Origin: an uncultured Alphaproteobacteria bacterium
GTDB lineage: Bacteria; Pseudomonadota; Alphaproteobacteria; Caulobacterales; Caulobacteraceae
Direction of reading: 5' to 3'
Assembly: GCA_937920085.1 (NCBI GenBank)
Contig: CALETE010000038.1
Coordinates: 1-33,103 of the forward strand
DNA length: 33,103 bases
Shown here: positions 31,268 to 33,103 of the stretch, in pieces
Layout of the letters: every line of letters starts with the position of its first letter
Numbering within the stretch: the stretch's first letter is position 1
Position numbers and translations under genes: made by a program
The notes under the pieces: generated by a model
What the model saw: the letters and a program-made list of their open reading frames with translations, nothing else
Told to the model about the DNA's origin: nothing
The model's database searches: none

Positions 31268-31289
31268 AGGGCGTTACGGTAAACGCCCT
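31268..31289 (+). other. hairpin in the ftsK leader region
   Basis: AGGGCGTT at 31268-31275 and AACGCCCT at 31282-31289 form a perfect eight-pair stem with a six-base loop, 54 bp before the ftsK ATG. It lies between divergent genes, so it could be an operator or a leader hairpin. The following bases are not T-rich enough for a terminator. Confidence 0.4.
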
Positions 31290-31343
31290 TTAACCCTCTG
31301 GGCCTTAGACCCCTTTGGAGCGGGATTTGAGGTCTGAGAGATC

Positions 31344-33103
31344 ATGGCGCGAGCGGCGCGAAAAACGGGTCTGGAGCTGACGCTCCATATTGCCAAACTG
31401 GCCTGGAGACATCCGACCACAGCTCGGCTGCGTGGGGGCCTGGTGGCAGTGAGCGGTGTGTTTTTGGCCGTGGCCCTGGCGACCTACAATGTCGCCGATT
31501 CCAGCCTGAATGCGTCATCGCCAGACCCGATCGGTAATGCCCTCGGGGCCCCAGGCGCAACACTTGCCGACCTTTGGATTCAGTCCTTGGGTCTTGCAGC
31601 AGGGGTCGCCGCCTTGTTGATGGTTCTGCTGGGCTTGCACCGTGCTGTGACCCCACATCCCAATGAAACCCGCGAGCATGTGCGCTTGCGCGCCCTGATC
31701 GGTGCCCTTGGCCTGCTGGCCCTGGCTGCCCTGCTGGCAGCCTCTCCAGCCCCGAAGATCTGGCCCCTGGCGCGGGGGCTGGGAGGGTTCTGGGGGGACG
31801 GCATGCTGGGGGGATTGGCCAATCTTTTTGCCTATGCCCACCTACCCTTTGCCCGCACCCTGGCCGCCCTGATTTACGCCGGTGTCGCCGCCTGGGCCGT
31901 GGGCTATGCCTTTGGCGTGAAGGGGAGCGACCTCTTGACCCTTGGGGAGCGGTTGACTGACGCCCTGCAACCCAAACCCAAGACCCTTGTGGCCGAGGTC
32001 CAAGCCCCCTTACCACCCGCCCGCACGCCACAAAGTCGACGAACCGTAGAGCCGACGGCGGCACTAACCCCGTCAGAGATACCGAGCGAAACCACAGGCC
32101 TTGCCGAGCGAGAGGTCATTCCTGTGGCCATTAAGGGGCCAAAGACCCCGCCAAAGGACTCTGGGCGTGAGCAGAGGGAGGCCCAAGGTGCCTTCGATTT
32201 TGTCCGCCCCGGCGGCTTTGCCCTGCCCGAGCTGGCCATGCTGGCCAAGCCCAAGCCAAGGGCCGCGCAATTCGATGAGGGCGCCCTACGCCAGAATGCA
32301 CAATTGCTGGAAAGCGTGCTGGCCGAGTTCGGTGTGCGCGGTCAGATCGACCAGATTCGCCCAGGACCCGTGGTGACCCTTTACGAACTGGTCCCGGCAC
32401 CGGGGGTGAAGTCAGCACGGGTTGTGGCCCTGGCCGATGATATCGCTCGCTCGATGAGCGTGGCCGCCTGCCGGGTGGCTGTGGTCGCTGGACGCAATGC
32501 CATCGGCATTGAACTGCCCAATAGTCGTCGGGAGACAGTTTATCTCCGGGACCTTCTGGCCAGCGCGGAATACGAGAAATCCAATCAGGCCCTGCCCATG
32601 GCGCTCGGCGAAAACATTGGCGGCGAGCCCTATATCGCCGACCTGTCGAAAATGCCCCACCTGCTGATTGCAGGCACCACCGGATCGGGCAAATCGGTCG
32701 GGGTCAACGCCATGATCCTGTCGATCCTCTATCGCCTGCCGCCCGAGCAGTGCCGGTTCATCATGATCGATCCCAAGATGCTGGAGCTCAGCGTCTATGA
32801 CGGCATTCCTCACCTGCTGACGCCGGTGGTGACCGATCCCAAAAAGGCCATTGTCGCCTTGAAATGGACTGTGCGGGAAATGGAAGACCGCTATCGGTTA
32901 ATGTCCAAGATCGGCGTCCGCAATGTGGCCTCGTACAATGAAAGGGCCAAGGAAGCTGCCGCCAAGGGCGAACACTTCGAGCGAACGGTTCAGACCGGGT
33001 TCGATGATGCCGGCCGACCCATCTATGAGAGTGAGCGGATTGATCCCAAGCCCATGCCCTATCTGGTGGTGGTCATCGACGAGGTGGCCGACCTGATGAT
33101 GGT
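31344..33103 (+). CDS. ftsK: DNA translocase FtsK (5' part, cut by the window edge)
   Basis: The frame from ATG 31344 stays open for 586 codons to the window end. The N-terminal 190 residues contain about four hydrophobic segments that anchor the protein at the division septum. A short Pro/Lys-rich linker (about 195-285) follows, then the alpha and beta motor domains. Walker A is GTTGSGKS at 444-451 and Walker B is VVVIDE ending at residues 579-580. FtsK pumps chromosome DNA through the septum and activates XerCD at dif. The gamma domain lies outside the window. GAGAG is the only purine-rich stretch before the ATG. Confidence 0.95.
   Translation, partial: MARAARKTGLELTLHIAKLAWRHPTTARLRGGLVAVSGVFLAVALATYNVADSSLNASSPDPIGNALGAPGATLADLWIQSLGLAAGVAALLMVLLGLHRAVTPHPNETREHVRLRALIGALGLLALAALLAASPAPKIWPLARGLGGFWGDGMLGGLANLFAYAHLPFARTLAALIYAGVAAWAVGYAFGVKGSDLLTLGERLTDALQPKPKTLVAEVQAPLPPARTPQSRRTVEPTAALTPSEIPSETTGLAEREVIPVAIKGPKTPPKDSGREQREAQGAFDFVRPGGFALPELAMLAKPKPRAAQFDEGALRQNAQLLESVLAEFGVRGQIDQIRPGPVVTLYELVPAPGVKSARVVALADDIARSMSVAACRVAVVAGRNAIGIELPNSRRETVYLRDLLASAEYEKSNQALPMALGENIGGEPYIADLSKMPHLLIAGTTGSGKSVGVNAMILSILYRLPPEQCRFIMIDPKMLELSVYDGIPHLLTPVVTDPKKAIVALKWTVREMEDRYRLMSKIGVRNVASYNERAKEAAAKGEHFERTVQTGFDDAGRPIYESERIDPKPMPYLVVVIDEVADLMM

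Noticed and set aside
31342..32064. Open frame opposite the ftsK N-terminal region
   Set aside because: Arg/Pro/Ser-rich antisense frame with no motif; the plus strand is clearly FtsK.

Overview
The window is a high-GC alphaproteobacterial chromosome segment, most likely from the Caulobacteraceae (Caulobacter, Phenylobacterium or a relative). The evidence is the protein families present: a CC0125/CC1285-type lipoprotein, a DUF6481 coiled-coil protein, an Rsm22-type methyltransferase, and divergent hemC and tsaD. This assignment rests on recognition of families, not on a database search.

Layout. Positions 1-7820 are a core housekeeping stretch: kup (potassium uptake), argG (arginine synthesis), a MAPEG protein, a LysE-type exporter, a lipoprotein, a saccharopine-dehydrogenase-like enzyme on the minus strand, and a TPR protein fused to a glycosyltransferase-like domain. 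Positions 7885-10987 are a small AT-richer island inserted at the 3' end of a tRNA-Gly(GCC) gene. It is bounded by a perfect 23-bp repeat and carries four co-directional genes (MAPEG, HxlR-type regulator, alginate-export-type porin, DUF1330) but no integrase. Positions 11163-17274 hold a DUF6065-like gene, a tandem array of extragenic palindromes, a CocE-type hydrolase, a methyltransferase, a sterol-desaturase-like enzyme, a GT-C-type membrane glycosyltransferase and tRNA-Ala(CGC). Positions 17373-20588 hold yggT, a DUF167 gene that appears to start at CTG, amt, a sirtuin and a DUF6481 gene.

Positions 20670-22215 are a second, very small (about 1.5 kb) integrative element in tRNA-Thr(CGT). 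Its only recognisable gene is a tyrosine recombinase. Its boundaries duplicate the 5' 40 nt of the tRNA rather than the 3' end, so the present intact tRNA is a chimera whose 5' half came from the element. The host's original 5' half, with a plausible promoter, now lies upstream of the integrase gene and points into it. I consider this the most interesting structure in the window.

Positions 22320-33103 return to core genes: hemD and hemC (haem synthesis) divergent from tsaD-gpsA-YciI-Rieske (a tightly packed run with ATGA and GTGA overlaps), then a convergent creatininase-family gene, acs, an Rsm22-family gene, a small membrane-anchored protein and the 5' part of ftsK, which runs off the right edge.

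Themes: two independent tRNA-directed insertions lie about 10 kb apart. Two convergent gene pairs end on the same CTAG palindrome. A CobB-like sirtuin and its textbook substrate type, acetyl-CoA synthetase with the acetylatable lysine at position 609, are both present.
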